Assembly: GCA_944329465.1 (NCBI GenBank)
Contig: CALVII010000004.1
Coordinates: 1-43,041 of the forward strand
DNA: 43,041 bases
Direction of reading: 5' to 3'
Source: an uncultured Bacilli bacterium
GTDB lineage: Bacteria > Bacillota_I > Bacilli_A > RF39 > UBA660
Shown: positions 24,602-31,889 of the stretch, one piece after another
Layout: the number at the start of each line of letters is the position of its first letter
Position numbering within the stretch: position 1 is the first letter of the stretch
The notes under the pieces: generated by a model
Database searches by the model: none
Told to the model about the DNA's origin: nothing
What the model saw: the letters and a program-made list of their open reading frames with translations, nothing else
Position numbers and translations under genes: made by a program

Positions 24602-24617
24602 TCTAGGACTTTTTTTT
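24586..24617 (+). terminator. Terminator of the LTA synthase operon
   Basis: AGTTCTAG (24590-24597) pairs with CTAGGACT (24603-24610), one T-G wobble, then a run of eight T. Confidence 0.8.
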
Positions 24618-24649
24618 AAAATATGTTATAATTGTTATAAGGTGAGGTT

Positions 24650-25141
24650 ATGAAAAAAAATATAGTGATAACTTTTTTGATTGGTATATTTTGTATTATG
24701 AGTATTGTTTATGCGGCGTTTTCGCAATCTTTAAATATAACTGGTTCTGCTTCTATAGATAGTAGATGGAATATTAAAATAACAGATGTGACAACTAAAA
24801 ATATTGTTGGAGATGCAGCTAAGGCTTTTGAACCGGTTGTTTCTGATACTGCAGTCACTTTTAAAACTAATTTAGTTTCACCTGGAGATAGTATGACATA
24901 TTCGGTTACTGTAACTAATGATGGAACTATAGATGCAAAAGTGGATAGTATTGATATCACTGATTCTAAAAATCCGGCTATAACATTTAATACGTTAGGT
25001 ATTGGTGAAAATGATTTATTAGAAGTTGGTGATACTCAAACATTTGATGTGGTAGTTACTTATAGCAATGCGGTTACTTCTCAACCTCAAGACACATCGG
25101 CTACTTTAACGGTTAAAATCAATTATGTTCAAAATGCATAA
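24650..25141 (+). CDS. TasA/camelysin-like secreted protein 5
   Basis: 163 aa, a fifth and more diverged paralogue of the fibre family, 9.5 kb from the SipW-like gene. The signal region MKKNIVITFLIGIFCIMSI then VYAAFSQSLNITGSASIDS keeps the AAFS/Q cleavage context. The mature domain has SPGDSMTYSVTVTNDGTIDAKVDSI and ends LTVKINYVQNA, most like TasA-like protein 1. It is preceded by AGGTGAGG and by a weak TTATAATTG -10-like sequence after the LTA operon terminator. It should depend on the same SipW-like peptidase. Codon use is AT-rich like its neighbours, unlike genes 2-4 of the array. Confidence 0.83.
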   Translation: MKKNIVITFLIGIFCIMSIVYAAFSQSLNITGSASIDSRWNIKITDVTTKNIVGDAAKAFEPVVSDTAVTFKTNLVSPGDSMTYSVTVTNDGTIDAKVDSIDITDSKNPAITFNTLGIGENDLLEVGDTQTFDVVVTYSNAVTSQPQDTSATLTVKINYVQNA

Positions 25142-25196
25142 TTGTTTTTTTGTGCTTTTTTCTCATATATTGAATATATTAATATAGGTGATATAA

Positions 25197-25541
25197 GTGG
25201 AAACAAAAGAAAAGTTTAAGGATTTTGTTAAAAACAATCCAATATTATTAAAATATGTCAAGGAAAATAAAATGACATGGCAACAATTTTATGAAATATA
25301 CGATTTATATGGTGAGGACAAAGAGGCTTGGAAAGATTATTTAAATAAAGAGGTTCCTATAAAAAATTCAACTTTTGATTTAGCTAGTTTTATAAAGGGT
25401 TTAGATTTAGATGGTATTCAAAATGGGGTAAACAGTCTTCAAAGGGTTATCGGTTTACTTCAGGATATGTCTTCAAATAAAAGTAATATTCAAAATAATA
25501 CATATAAACCAAGGCCAATATATAAACATTTTGATGATTAA
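25197..25541 (+). CDS. ylbD: YlbD-like putative spore coat protein
   Basis: 114 aa, GTG start behind AGGTGAT. The pattern EKFKDFVKNNPILLKYVKEN, TWQQFYEIYDLYGED and a Trp-rich end of the first helix block match YlbD-like coat proteins (Bacillus: FVKxHPxLVxEVR, TWQELYEEWYLLGED). The C-terminal half is low-complexity and polar. In Bacillus, ylbD-ylbE-(ylbF-ylbG)-rsmD-coaD is a conserved block; here ylbD, ylbE and rsmD follow in that order without ylbF/ylbG, which supports the assignment. A role in the spore coat is known only by association. Confidence 0.8.
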   Translation: METKEKFKDFVKNNPILLKYVKENKMTWQQFYEIYDLYGEDKEAWKDYLNKEVPIKNSTFDLASFIKGLDLDGIQNGVNSLQRVIGLLQDMSSNKSNIQNNTYKPRPIYKHFDD

Positions 25542-25762
25542 TGACTTTAGAATTACAATTTAAAATTAAAGAAAACGAAAACTATTTAAGATATTTACGC
25601 CAGCACGATTATTGGTATAAAATTTTAAATAGAAATCCGTTAGAATTTAAAAGATTTGAAGAAGAAGTTAAAAAAGAATATCATTTATCTAAGGTGGACA
25701 GATTAGAAAAGGCTTTTAATACTTTTGAAATGCTAGAAAAAATATTGGTTAGTTTTAAATAA
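25541..25762 (+). CDS. ylbE: YlbE-like protein
   Basis: 73 aa, sharing one base with the ylbD stop (TAATG), so translation is coupled. The pattern KIKENENYLRYLRQHDYWYKILNRNPLEF resembles the Bacillus YlbE signature (LKxNPxVYKFIREQPIWYRKLSRNP). Its function is unknown; gene order (ylbD-ylbE-rsmD) supports the name. It is all-helical and has no signal peptide. It is followed after 27 nt by rsmD. Confidence 0.8.
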   Translation: MTLELQFKIKENENYLRYLRQHDYWYKILNRNPLEFKRFEEEVKKEYHLSKVDRLEKAFNTFEMLEKILVSFK

Positions 25763-25789
25763 TGTGCTAGAATATAATTGGTGATTATG

Positions 25790-26311
25790 ATGCGAATTAT
25801 TAGTGGTAAATATAAAGGAAAAAAACTAGTTGGTTTTAATACTGTGGGTACTAGACCAACTATGGATAGGGTAAAGGAATCTTTGTTTGGTATGATTCAA
25901 GCATATATAAGCGGTAGCGTTGTTTTAGATCTATTTGCTGGGAGTGGAGCTTTAGGTTTAGAAGCGATTAGCAATGGAGCCAAAACTTGTTTTTTGATTG
26001 ATAATAACATTGAGGCTATTAAGATGATTGGAGAAAACAGTCAGAATTTTACCGAAGATTTAAAAATTATTAATATTGATTATAAAAGGTTTTTAAAAAC
26101 GACTGAGGAGAAGTTTGATATTATTTTTTTGGATCCACCATATAAAGAAAATCAAATGGATAAAGCGTTGAGGATAATTAAAGAAAGAGATTTATTAAAT
26201 AAAGGTGGTATTGTTGTTTGTGAGTATGAAACGGGAGAACCTAAAACTGATTTAAAGTTAATAAAACAAAAAAGCTATGGACCGAAAAAAATAAAAATTT
26301 TCGAAAATTAG
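25790..26311 (+). CDS. rsmD: 16S rRNA (guanine966-N2)-methyltransferase RsmD
   Basis: 173 aa. Rossmann methyltransferase: the start MRIISGKYKGKKLVGF is typical of RsmD, then TRPTMDRVKESLFGM, the SAM-binding loop VLDLFAGSGALGLEA, acidic IDNN and the catalytic FLDPPYKEN. It methylates N2 of G966 in 16S rRNA. Two adjacent ATGs (25787, 25790) are possible; the second gives the conserved MRIISG start. In Bacillus the next gene is coaD; here the bacteriocin exporter follows instead, so the block is interrupted. A weak palindrome (AATTTTCGAAAATT, about 26296-26310) plus a T-run at the gene's end may terminate transcription. Confidence 0.93.
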   Translation: MRIISGKYKGKKLVGFNTVGTRPTMDRVKESLFGMIQAYISGSVVLDLFAGSGALGLEAISNGAKTCFLIDNNIEAIKMIGENSQNFTEDLKIINIDYKRFLKTTEEKFDIIFLDPPYKENQMDKALRIIKERDLLNKGGIVVCEYETGEPKTDLKLIKQKSYGPKKIKIFEN

Positions 26312-26355
26312 TTTTTTTTTATTATTTTTAAAGGAATTTTCCTCGTTTACGTCGT

Positions 26356-28395
26356 ATGTTAATATATGAGGGAGGTGAAATAATTAAAAGATATCCATTT
26401 GTTAAACAACGTGGTATAAGAGATTGTGGACCAGCATGCATCCAAATGATTTTAAAATATTATCATGGATATGTCAGTTTAGATAAGTTAAGTGAAATGG
26501 CAAATGTCACAAAAGAAGGAACTACGGCTTATAATTTAAAAGAAACGTTAGAAAACTTAGGCTTTTATAGTTATGGATTAAAATCTGAAGATATTCATGA
26601 ATTAAAATTACCATGTATTGCTCATGTAATAATAAATCACTCCTACAAGCATTATATTGTGATATATAAAGTTAATTTTAAAAAAGAAAAACTTTTGATA
26701 GCAGATCCTGCATCTGGTTTAAAACGAATTACTTTTGAAGAGTTTAAGCAAATATGGGGTGGTGTATCTATCCACATGTATCCAAATACACATATAGTTT
26801 ATGAACCTAAGCCCAAAGCTTTAAAATTTATCTGGTATTATATAAAAAAACACGTATATTTAGTTATATTAATTCAATTTGTAAGTTTAATTTTTCATCT
26901 TTTTAATATTCTTTCTACTCTGTTTATACCTTTGACTATTTCTCTTTATGGTAATTGGAATAAAGTTTATTTAATTATTAAGATATTTTTAGTAATATAT
27001 GTAATTAAAAATTTATTTCTATTTATTAAAAATAAACTTATTTTAAAGCTTAATTTGGACTTAGATCAAGAACTTCAAGTGGATGTTTTTGAAAAAATAT
27101 TAAACCTTCCTTACCGTTATTACCGAAGGAAGACCACAGGGGAGATTACTAGTTATTTTAATGATTTATATATAATTAGAAATGGTGTTATTAATTTCGT
27201 TCAAATTTCTTTTATTGAATTATTTTTCTTTATAATTTTGATTATATTAATTTTTAATATAAATAGTTTAGTATTATTAATGCTTCTTATTTTATTATTT
27301 TTAAATTTTGTAGTGATGTTTATTTATCAAAAAAAGAAAGATGTATGGTTAAGTGAGAATATTAGGCATAGAGCTTTGATAAACTCTTATATTACTGAAA
27401 GTATAATTGGTTTTGAAACCATTAAGAATTTAAACATAACTTATAAAATATATAATAAATTTAAAGACAAATATCAAATGTTTTTAAATACAGCTAAGAG
27501 ATTGTTTGCTTTCGAAATGAAGTTTGATTTTTTTAAAAATTTTTCTAATGATTTTAGTACTTTTTTTATAATTTTGGTGTTATTACTTTTGAAAATTAAC
27601 ATGCATGATTTTATAATTTTGTTTCTTTTATCTATGATGTTATTTTCTTTATTTGAAAATATATTAAATTTTTATTATCAGATTAATGAAGTGAGATCAG
27701 CTTTAATTAATATAGTGGAATTAATATCGAAAAAATCAGAAAACTTAAATTTTACTTTGGCAAATGGCAATATAGTTATTAAAAATTTAAATTATACATA
27801 TGATAAAATTAATTATGTTTTAAAAAATGTCAATTTAGTAATTGAGAAGGCAAGTAAAGTTATGGTTACTGGTAATAGTGGTTCTGGTAAATCTACTTTA
27901 TTTAAAATAATTAAGGGTTATTATAATGAATATAAAGGAAGTATTAAAATAGGTAATCTCGAATTAAATGAAAATCATTTTGATAATATTATTTATGTTT
28001 CACAAAAAGAATTTTTATTTACAGGTTCTTTAAAAGATAATTTGAATTTAAAGGAAGAAAATTCTAAATGCATTAAAATATGTGAGATAGATGATTTTGC
28101 TTCAAATGATTATTATGATTTGATTGAAGAAGATGGTTTTAATATATCAGGTGGTCAAAGGCAGCGAATTGTTTTGGCTAGGGCTTTGAATGGTTTTGAT
28201 ATTTTAATTATTGACGAAGGTTTAAACCAAGTGAGTGTAGATATGGAAAGGAGAATTTTAAAAAAATTATTTAATACTTATCCAAATAAAACAATAATTT
28301 ATATTTCACATAGATTAGATAATTTGGATTTATTTGATCAATATATCAAAATGAATAATGGAAAAGTGGTCATTAATACTAAACGTAATAACTAG
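26356..28395 (+). CDS. Peptidase C39-containing bacteriocin ABC exporter
   Basis: 679 aa if started at the ATG. The N-terminal C39 peptidase has Cys24 in RDCGPAC, His99 in HYIVIY and Asp117 in IADPASG, the triad that cuts double-glycine leaders. About five to six membrane helices follow (160-440). The ATPase domain has Walker A GNSGSGKST (about 506-514), signature ISGGQRQRI (about 597) and Walker B ILIIDEGLNQ (about 616), followed by IIYISHRLDNL. It exports and trims leader peptides; two matching small genes start 12 nt downstream. Start: the ATG at 26356 has no ribosome site, whereas a strong GGGAGGTG (26369-26376) precedes ATA (26380) and ATT (26383), where homologues begin (M-IKRYPFVKQ). 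The true start is probably one of these rare codons. Confidence 0.93.
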   Translation: MLIYEGGEIIKRYPFVKQRGIRDCGPACIQMILKYYHGYVSLDKLSEMANVTKEGTTAYNLKETLENLGFYSYGLKSEDIHELKLPCIAHVIINHSYKHYIVIYKVNFKKEKLLIADPASGLKRITFEEFKQIWGGVSIHMYPNTHIVYEPKPKALKFIWYYIKKHVYLVILIQFVSLIFHLFNILSTLFIPLTISLYGNWNKVYLIIKIFLVIYVIKNLFLFIKNKLILKLNLDLDQELQVDVFEKILNLPYRYYRRKTTGEITSYFNDLYIIRNGVINFVQISFIELFFFIILIILIFNINSLVLLMLLILLFLNFVVMFIYQKKKDVWLSENIRHRALINSYITESIIGFETIKNLNITYKIYNKFKDKYQMFLNTAKRLFAFEMKFDFFKNFSNDFSTFFIILVLLLLKINMHDFIILFLLSMMLFSLFENILNFYYQINEVRSALINIVELISKKSENLNFTLANGNIVIKNLNYTYDKINYVLKNVNLVIEKASKVMVTGNSGSGKSTLFKIIKGYYNEYKGSIKIGNLELNENHFDNIIYVSQKEFLFTGSLKDNLNLKEENSKCIKICEIDDFASNDYYDLIEEDGFNISGGQRQRIVLARALNGFDILIIDEGLNQVSVDMERRILKKLFNTYPNKTIIYISHRLDNLDLFDQYIKMNNGKVVINTKRNN

Positions 28396-28406
28396 AAAGG
28401 GGTTAT

Positions 28407-28541
28407 ATGGAATTAAGTAATCAAGATTTAATGCGGGTCAAAGGAGGAGGCTATGGAGTATGGGCAATACTAGGAGGTATTTTTACCTTCTTAATAAGTG
28501 CGATTGAAGGCTTTTTAAATCCTATAGAGTGTAATTCATGA
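28407..28541 (+). CDS. Putative class II bacteriocin peptide A, double-glycine leader
   Basis: 44 codons. The leader MELSNQDLMRVKGG (14 aa) fits the double-glycine consensus LSxxxLxxIxGG. The mature peptide would be 30 aa: hydrophobic, starting GYGVWAILGGIF, with AILGG and SAIEG motifs (GxxxG-like) and one Cys near the C-terminus (ECNS). An AAAGGGG ribosome site lies upstream. The gene is 12 nt after the C39 exporter, which should cut after GG and export it. It overlaps peptide B by ATGA, and such pairing is typical of two-peptide (class IIb) bacteriocins. No immunity gene is recognised. It could instead be a signalling peptide. Confidence 0.8.
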   Translation: MELSNQDLMRVKGGGYGVWAILGGIFTFLISAIEGFLNPIECNS

Positions 28542-28702
28542 TTTTAAAAGATAGTGAACTTATGACAATTACAGGTGGTAGTATAACAGCCACATTTATA
28601 AATGCGATTGTGAAGGGATTAGAGCTTTTAATAGAACTTGGAAAAAGCCTCGGTTCTTCATTTAGAAGAATAACTAGTGGGGCGACCTGCGGTATTAAGT
28701 AA
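28538..28702 (+). CDS. Putative class II bacteriocin peptide B, double-glycine leader
   Basis: 54 codons. The leader MILKDSELMTITGG (14 aa) again matches the LSxxELxxIxGG form. The 40-aa mature part begins SITATFINAIVKGLELL, contains a true GxxxG motif (GKSLG) and the basic segment FRRITSG, and ends ATCGIK with a single Cys. It is amphipathic and net cationic. It is translationally coupled to peptide A (ATGA overlap; weak GAGTG ribosome site inside gene A) and followed by a perfect terminator. The GxxxG motif and pairing support a two-peptide bacteriocin. One Cys in each partner could allow a disulfide between them (inference). Confidence 0.8.
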   Translation: MILKDSELMTITGGSITATFINAIVKGLELLIELGKSLGSSFRRITSGATCGIK

Positions 28703-28720
28703 GCTTTTGCTTACTTTTTT
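28697..28720 (+). terminator. Terminator of the bacteriocin operon
   Basis: AAGTAAGC (28697-28704), loop TTTT, GCTTACTT (28709-28716), then TTTT: perfect 8-bp stem overlapping the stop codon. Confidence 0.9.
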
Positions 28721-28741
28721 GTTAGAAATTTTTAAATTTCC

Positions 28742-28770
28742 TTGAAAACCGGTAGCTAGCGTGTTATAAT
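28742..28770 (+). promoter_or_regulatory. Promoter of rpsU-yqeY
   Basis: TTGAAA (28742-28747), 17 nt, TATAAT (28765-28770) with extended TGT. Confidence 0.9.
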
Positions 28771-28798
28771 ATCCTTAGCCAAGAAGGGAGGGATTTTT

Positions 28799-29002
28799 AT
28801 GACAAAAGTAGTAGTTAGAAATGGTAATGTCGATGGTGCACTTAGAAACCTAAAAGCTGCCAATAGTAAAGATGGCTCCCTAGCACAATTAAGAGAAAAA
28901 CAAGACGGTTACTTAAAGCCGGGAGTTAGAAGAAGAAATGCGAAAAAAGAAGGCATTAAAAACACTCGTCGTCGTAATCGCCGTGAAAATCGCGGATATT
29001 AA
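28799..29002 (+). CDS. rpsU: Ribosomal protein bS21
   Basis: 67 aa. Small-subunit protein S21: VVVRNGNVDGALRNLKAAN, then a very basic tail (KPGVRRRNAKKEGIKNTRRR). It sits near the anti-Shine-Dalgarno region of 16S rRNA. Length is slightly above the 57-58 aa common in Bacilli. A GGGAGGG ribosome site is present. It is followed by yqeY, the standard Bacilli arrangement. A small hairpin GCCATATATCATGGC (29007-29021) with T-rich tail lies between the two genes and may attenuate transcription into yqeY. Confidence 0.95.
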   Translation: MTKVVVRNGNVDGALRNLKAANSKDGSLAQLREKQDGYLKPGVRRRNAKKEGIKNTRRRNRRENRGY

Positions 29003-29047
29003 TAAGCCATATATCATGGCTTTTTTCTAAAAGAAAGGGGAAATAAT

Positions 29048-29488
29048 ATGCGTAATCAAATTTTGGAAGATTTAAAATTAGCTATGAAAAATCAAGATAA
29101 GGAAAGATTATCTGTAATTAGAATGGTTAAAGGTTCAATTCAAATAAGTGAACTAAATAAAAAACATGAACTTACTGATGAAGAAGTAATTGAAGTTATT
29201 TCAAAAGAAATCAAATCTAGAAAAGATTCTATTAACGAGTTTAAAAAGGGTGGAAGAGAAGATTTAGTAAGTAAAACTCAAAGTGAAATTGATATTTTAT
29301 CTGAGTATTTGCCAAAACAATTAACTATGGAAGAGTTAATTGAAATAATTGATAAAGTTTTTGAAGAGGTAAAACCGTCTTCTTCTAAAGATATGGGTAG
29401 AATAATGAAGGAATTAAAACCACAAGTGAATGGTAAAGCTGATATGGGATTAGTTAGTAAAATGGTTAAGGAAAAAATAGAAAAGTAG
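29048..29488 (+). CDS. yqeY: GatB/YqeY domain-containing protein
   Basis: 146 aa. It starts ILEDLKLAMKNQDKERLSVI, contains KGSIQISELNKKHELTDEEV and ends MKELKPQVNGKADMGLVSKM, matching YqeY, a helical protein related to the tail domain of the GatB amidotransferase subunit. Its exact role is unknown; tRNA-linked functions are inferred from GatB. It is in the expected operon with rpsU. The ribosome site is AAAGGGGAAA. The gene ends in a hairpin shared with the convergent collagen-like gene. Confidence 0.93.
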   Translation: MRNQILEDLKLAMKNQDKERLSVIRMVKGSIQISELNKKHELTDEEVIEVISKEIKSRKDSINEFKKGGREDLVSKTQSEIDILSEYLPKQLTMEELIEIIDKVFEEVKPSSSKDMGRIMKELKPQVNGKADMGLVSKMVKEKIEK

Positions 29489-29510
29489 ACTTTGTGTCTA
29501 CTTTTATTAT
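29481..29510. terminator. Bidirectional terminator between yqeY and the collagen-like gene
   Basis: AAAAGTAGAC (29481-29490) pairs with GTCTACTTTT (29496-29505), loop TTTGT, with A- and T-runs on the two sides. It covers the yqeY stop and lies just beyond the stop of the minus-strand gene. Confidence 0.85.
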
Positions 29511-30559
29511 TATGGTCCAGTAGGTCCAGTAGGTCCAGTAGGTCCGGTTGGTCCGGTTGGTCCAGTTGCACCAGTGGTTCCAGCAGGTCCAGTAGGTCCG
29601 GTTGCACCAGTAGTTCCAGCAGGTCCGGTAGGTCCGGTTGCACCAGTAGTTCCAGCAGGTCCAGTAGGTCCGGTTGGTCCGGTTGGTCCAGTTGCACCAG
29701 TGGTTCCAGCAGGTCCGGTAGGTCCGGTTGCACCAGTAGTTCCAGCAGGTCCGGTAGGTCCGGTTGCACCAGTGGTTCCAGCAGGTCCGGTAGGTCCGGT
29801 TGCACCAGTAGTTCCAGCAGGTCCGGTTGGTCCAGTTGCACCAGTAGTTCCAGCAGGTCCGGTAGGTCCGGTTGCACCAGTAGTTCCAGCAGGTCCGGTT
29901 GGTCCGGTTGCACCAGTAGCTCCAGCAGGTCCAGTAGGTCCGGTTGCACCAGTGGTTCCAGCAGGTCCGGTAGGTCCGGTTGCACCAGTGGTTCCAGCAG
30001 GTCCGGTAGGTCCGGTTGCACCAGTAGATCCAGCAGGTCCGGTAGGTCCGGTTGCACCAGTAGTTCCAGCAGGTCCAGTAGGTCCGGTAGGTCCAGCTAT
30101 GGTACTAGCAGAACCAGTAGGTCCTGTGGCTCCAGCTGGTATTGTTAAATTTAAAAATAAATTTGGTGTAGTTCCAGTAATACTTGCACTGGCTTGACTG
30201 CCAGGAGCACCAGTAGTTACTGTTCCTATTGTAATATTAGGTGAAGCACCAGTAGGTCCAGTTGCACCAGTAGTTCCAGCAGGTCCAGTAGGTCCAGTTG
30301 CACCAGTAACTCCAGCAGGTCCAGTAGGTCCAGTAGCTCCAGCTGGAATACTAAATGTTAATACAGCATTTTGGTTTGTTCCGGTGTTTGATACGGTTGC
30401 TGGTGTTCCAGGAGCTCCAGTAGTTGTTGTCCCAACAACTACTGTTGCAGGTCCTGTGGGTCCAGTTGGGCCAGTAGGTCCTACATTTCCAATTTTGGCT
30501 TGGCAACGTCTTCCTTCTTCTAATATTTGTTCTATTTTGTTATTACAGTTATTATTCAT
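29510..30559 (-). CDS. Collagen-like GXT-repeat surface (exosporium-type) protein
   Basis: 349 aa. The short N-terminal head [20 protein letters not shown] has two cysteines, followed by [13 protein letters not shown]. Two non-collagen inserts ([20 protein letters not shown]..., [20 protein letters not shown]...), each ending in a [14 protein letters not shown]-like strand, interrupt the collagen. A long run of [12 protein letters not shown] repeats continues to the stop. Thr-rich G-X-T triplets resemble BclA-type spore exosporium glycoproteins, where Thr carries sugars. There is no signal peptide and no C-terminal globular trimerisation domain: the stop follows a GPT triplet directly. Context (spore former, AAAGGAGTG ribosome site) suggests a spore-surface filament. 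Repeat collapse in assembly or natural contraction could have changed its length. Confidence 0.87.
   Translation of the reverse strand: MNNNCNNKIEQILEEGRRCQAKIGNVGPTGPTGPTGPATVVVGTTTTGAPGTPATVSNTGTNQNAVLTFSIPAGATGPTGPAGVTGATGPTGPAGTTGATGPTGASPNITIGTVTTGAPGSQASASITGTTPNLFLNLTIPAGATGPTGSASTIAGPTGPTGPAGTTGATGPTGPAGSTGATGPTGPAGTTGATGPTGPAGTTGATGPTGPAGATGATGPTGPAGTTGATGPTGPAGTTGATGPTGPAGTTGATGPTGPAGTTGATGPTGPAGTTGATGPTGPAGTTGATGPTGPTGPTGPAGTTGATGPTGPAGTTGATGPTGPAGTTGATGPTGPTGPTGPTGPTGP
29513..30107 (-). repeat. Tandem coding repeats of the collagen-like gene
   Basis: About 600 bases of 9-, 18- and 36-base units encoding GPT, GPTGPA and [12 protein letters not shown]. Units are nearly identical at DNA level (GGTCCAGTAGGTCCGGTTG-type on the plus strand) and are locally far richer in GC than the rest of the window. 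Copy number is likely variable through slippage or recombination. Confidence 0.92.
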
Positions 30560-30690
30560 AATCGCACTCCTTTCTTTACTATTTTATGTTTTAAAATTAA
30601 TAATGATTAATTATTTTGTAAAAAACCATTTATAAATGTTTAAATTAAATAAAATCTAAGCAAAAAGTTTAATAAGTATTCTAAAATTTG

Positions 30691-30718
30691 TTGTAAAATC
30701 ATAAAGATATGTTATAAT
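30691..30718 (+). promoter_or_regulatory. Promoter of rpsB
   Basis: TTGTAA (30691-30696), 16 nt, TATAAT (30713-30718) with extended TGT. Start is expected near 30725. Confidence 0.75.
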
Positions 30719-30724
30719 ATTATT

Positions 30725-30826
30725 GGCTTTTTTAAATTACATGAATATGGATTTGTGTGCCAGGTGCCTATTATGGTGGTGCATTTGTTAAAATATTCAG
30801 AGGAATAACAAAAGGAGGAATGAAGT
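30725..30826 (+). promoter_or_regulatory. Structured 5' leader of rpsB, possible S2 autoregulatory RNA
   Basis: About 100 nt of non-coding leader. GAATAT (about 30742-30747) can pair with ATATTC, enclosing a GC-richer segment GTGTGCCAGGTGCC ... GGTGGTGC that stands out from the AT-rich surroundings. An rpsB leader that binds S2 and represses translation is known in other bacteria, so this is a candidate for that role. I cannot match it to a defined family by eye. Confidence 0.4.
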
Positions 30827-31837
30827 ATGGCCGTTGTGTCAATGAGTTATTTATTAGAAGCTGGTGTTCATTTTGGACATCAAACAAAAAGATGGAATCC
30901 TAAAATGAAAGAGTACATCTTTACAGCTAGAGATGATATTTACATTATCGATTTACAAAAAACAGCAAAAAAAATTGAAGAAGCTTATGCGGCTTTAAAA
31001 GAAATTGCTGCAAACGGTGGTAAAGTTTTATTTGTTGGAACAAGAAAACAGGCCTCAGAAGCTGTTAAGGAAGAAGCATTGAGATCTAATTCATATTACG
31101 TTAATGAAAGATGGTTAGGTGGAACACTAACTAATTTTAAAACAATTAGAAGAAGAGTTAAGAGGTTAGAACAGATCGAAAAAATGGAAAAAGATGGAAC
31201 GTTTGAACTTTTACCTAAGAAAGAAGTTGTTCATATCAAAAAAGAATATGATAAACTAAATAAATTATTAGCTGGTATTAGAGATATGTATAAATTACCA
31301 CAAGCTATGTTTATTGTTGATCCATCTAAAGAAGAAATTGCAATTAGAGAAGCAAGAAAGTTAAATATTCCAGTATTTGGTATTGTCGATACTAACTGTG
31401 ATCCTGATATGGTAGATTATGTGATTCCAGGTAATGACGATGCTATTAGAGCTGTTAAATTAATAGTTGGTGTTATGAACAATGCTGTTGTCGAAGCAAA
31501 TGGTGGTAAAATAGTTGATTATACTAGTGATAACCGTAAAGACGAAAAAGGCGAAGATATTATGAAGAAAGCCTTAGAAACTGTTAAACGTAAAGAAGAT
31601 AGAAAACCAAAGTTTGATCGTAAATCTGATAAAAAAAATTTTAAGTCATCTGAAAAAGTAGAAAAAACTTCTCAGGAAGAAGCTAAGAAAGAAGAAGTTA
31701 AATCCGAATCTAAAAAAGCCGTTAAAGAAGATTTAACTACTAAGACTGTAGCTGAACTTCGTGAATTAGCTAAAGCTAAGGAAGTTAAGGGATATTCTAC
31801 AATGAAAAAAGCTGAATTAATCGAAGCTTTAAAATAG
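30827..31837 (+). CDS. rpsB: Ribosomal protein uS2 with C-terminal extension
   Basis: 336 aa, about 80-100 longer than usual. The core is standard S2: [98 protein letters not shown]. After about residue 245 comes a Lys/Glu-rich, probably disordered linker, then a compact domain [30 protein letters not shown] (about 303-336), which looks like the helical SAP/Rho-N nucleic-acid-binding fold. AAAGGAGGAATGAAGT sets the start. It is followed by an intergenic hairpin and tsf. Confidence 0.95.
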   Translation: MAVVSMSYLLEAGVHFGHQTKRWNPKMKEYIFTARDDIYIIDLQKTAKKIEEAYAALKEIAANGGKVLFVGTRKQASEAVKEEALRSNSYYVNERWLGGTLTNFKTIRRRVKRLEQIEKMEKDGTFELLPKKEVVHIKKEYDKLNKLLAGIRDMYKLPQAMFIVDPSKEEIAIREARKLNIPVFGIVDTNCDPDMVDYVIPGNDDAIRAVKLIVGVMNNAVVEANGGKIVDYTSDNRKDEKGEDIMKKALETVKRKEDRKPKFDRKSDKKNFKSSEKVEKTSQEEAKKEEVKSESKKAVKEDLTTKTVAELRELAKAKEVKGYSTMKKAELIEALK

Positions 31838-31842
31838 TAAAT

Positions 31843-31869
31843 AAAGGTGACGTTATTGTCACCTTTTTT
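31843..31869 (+). terminator. Hairpin between rpsB and tsf
   Basis: AAAGGTGAC (31843-31851) pairs with GTCACCTTT (31858-31866) followed by TTT. It probably acts as a partial terminator that sets the rpsB:tsf ratio. No separate tsf promoter is visible in the 20 nt that follow. Confidence 0.75.
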
Positions 31870-31889
31870 AAATAAAAGGAGGAAAAAAT

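Noticed and set aside
28703-28798. Bacteriocin immunity gene downstream of the peptide genes
   Set aside because: The gap holds only the terminator and the rpsU promoter, and no small ORF with a ribosome site.
29513-30107. CRISPR array
   Set aside because: The repeats are contiguous multiples of 9 bases that keep a collagen reading frame, with no unique spacers and no cas genes.
29492-30197. Long plus-strand open frames through the collagen repeat, and a minus-strand frame into yqeY (29278-30057)
   Set aside because: They are by-products of the GC-rich repeat. Only the minus-strand GPTGPA frame has a normal N-terminus, a ribosome site and collagen triplets.
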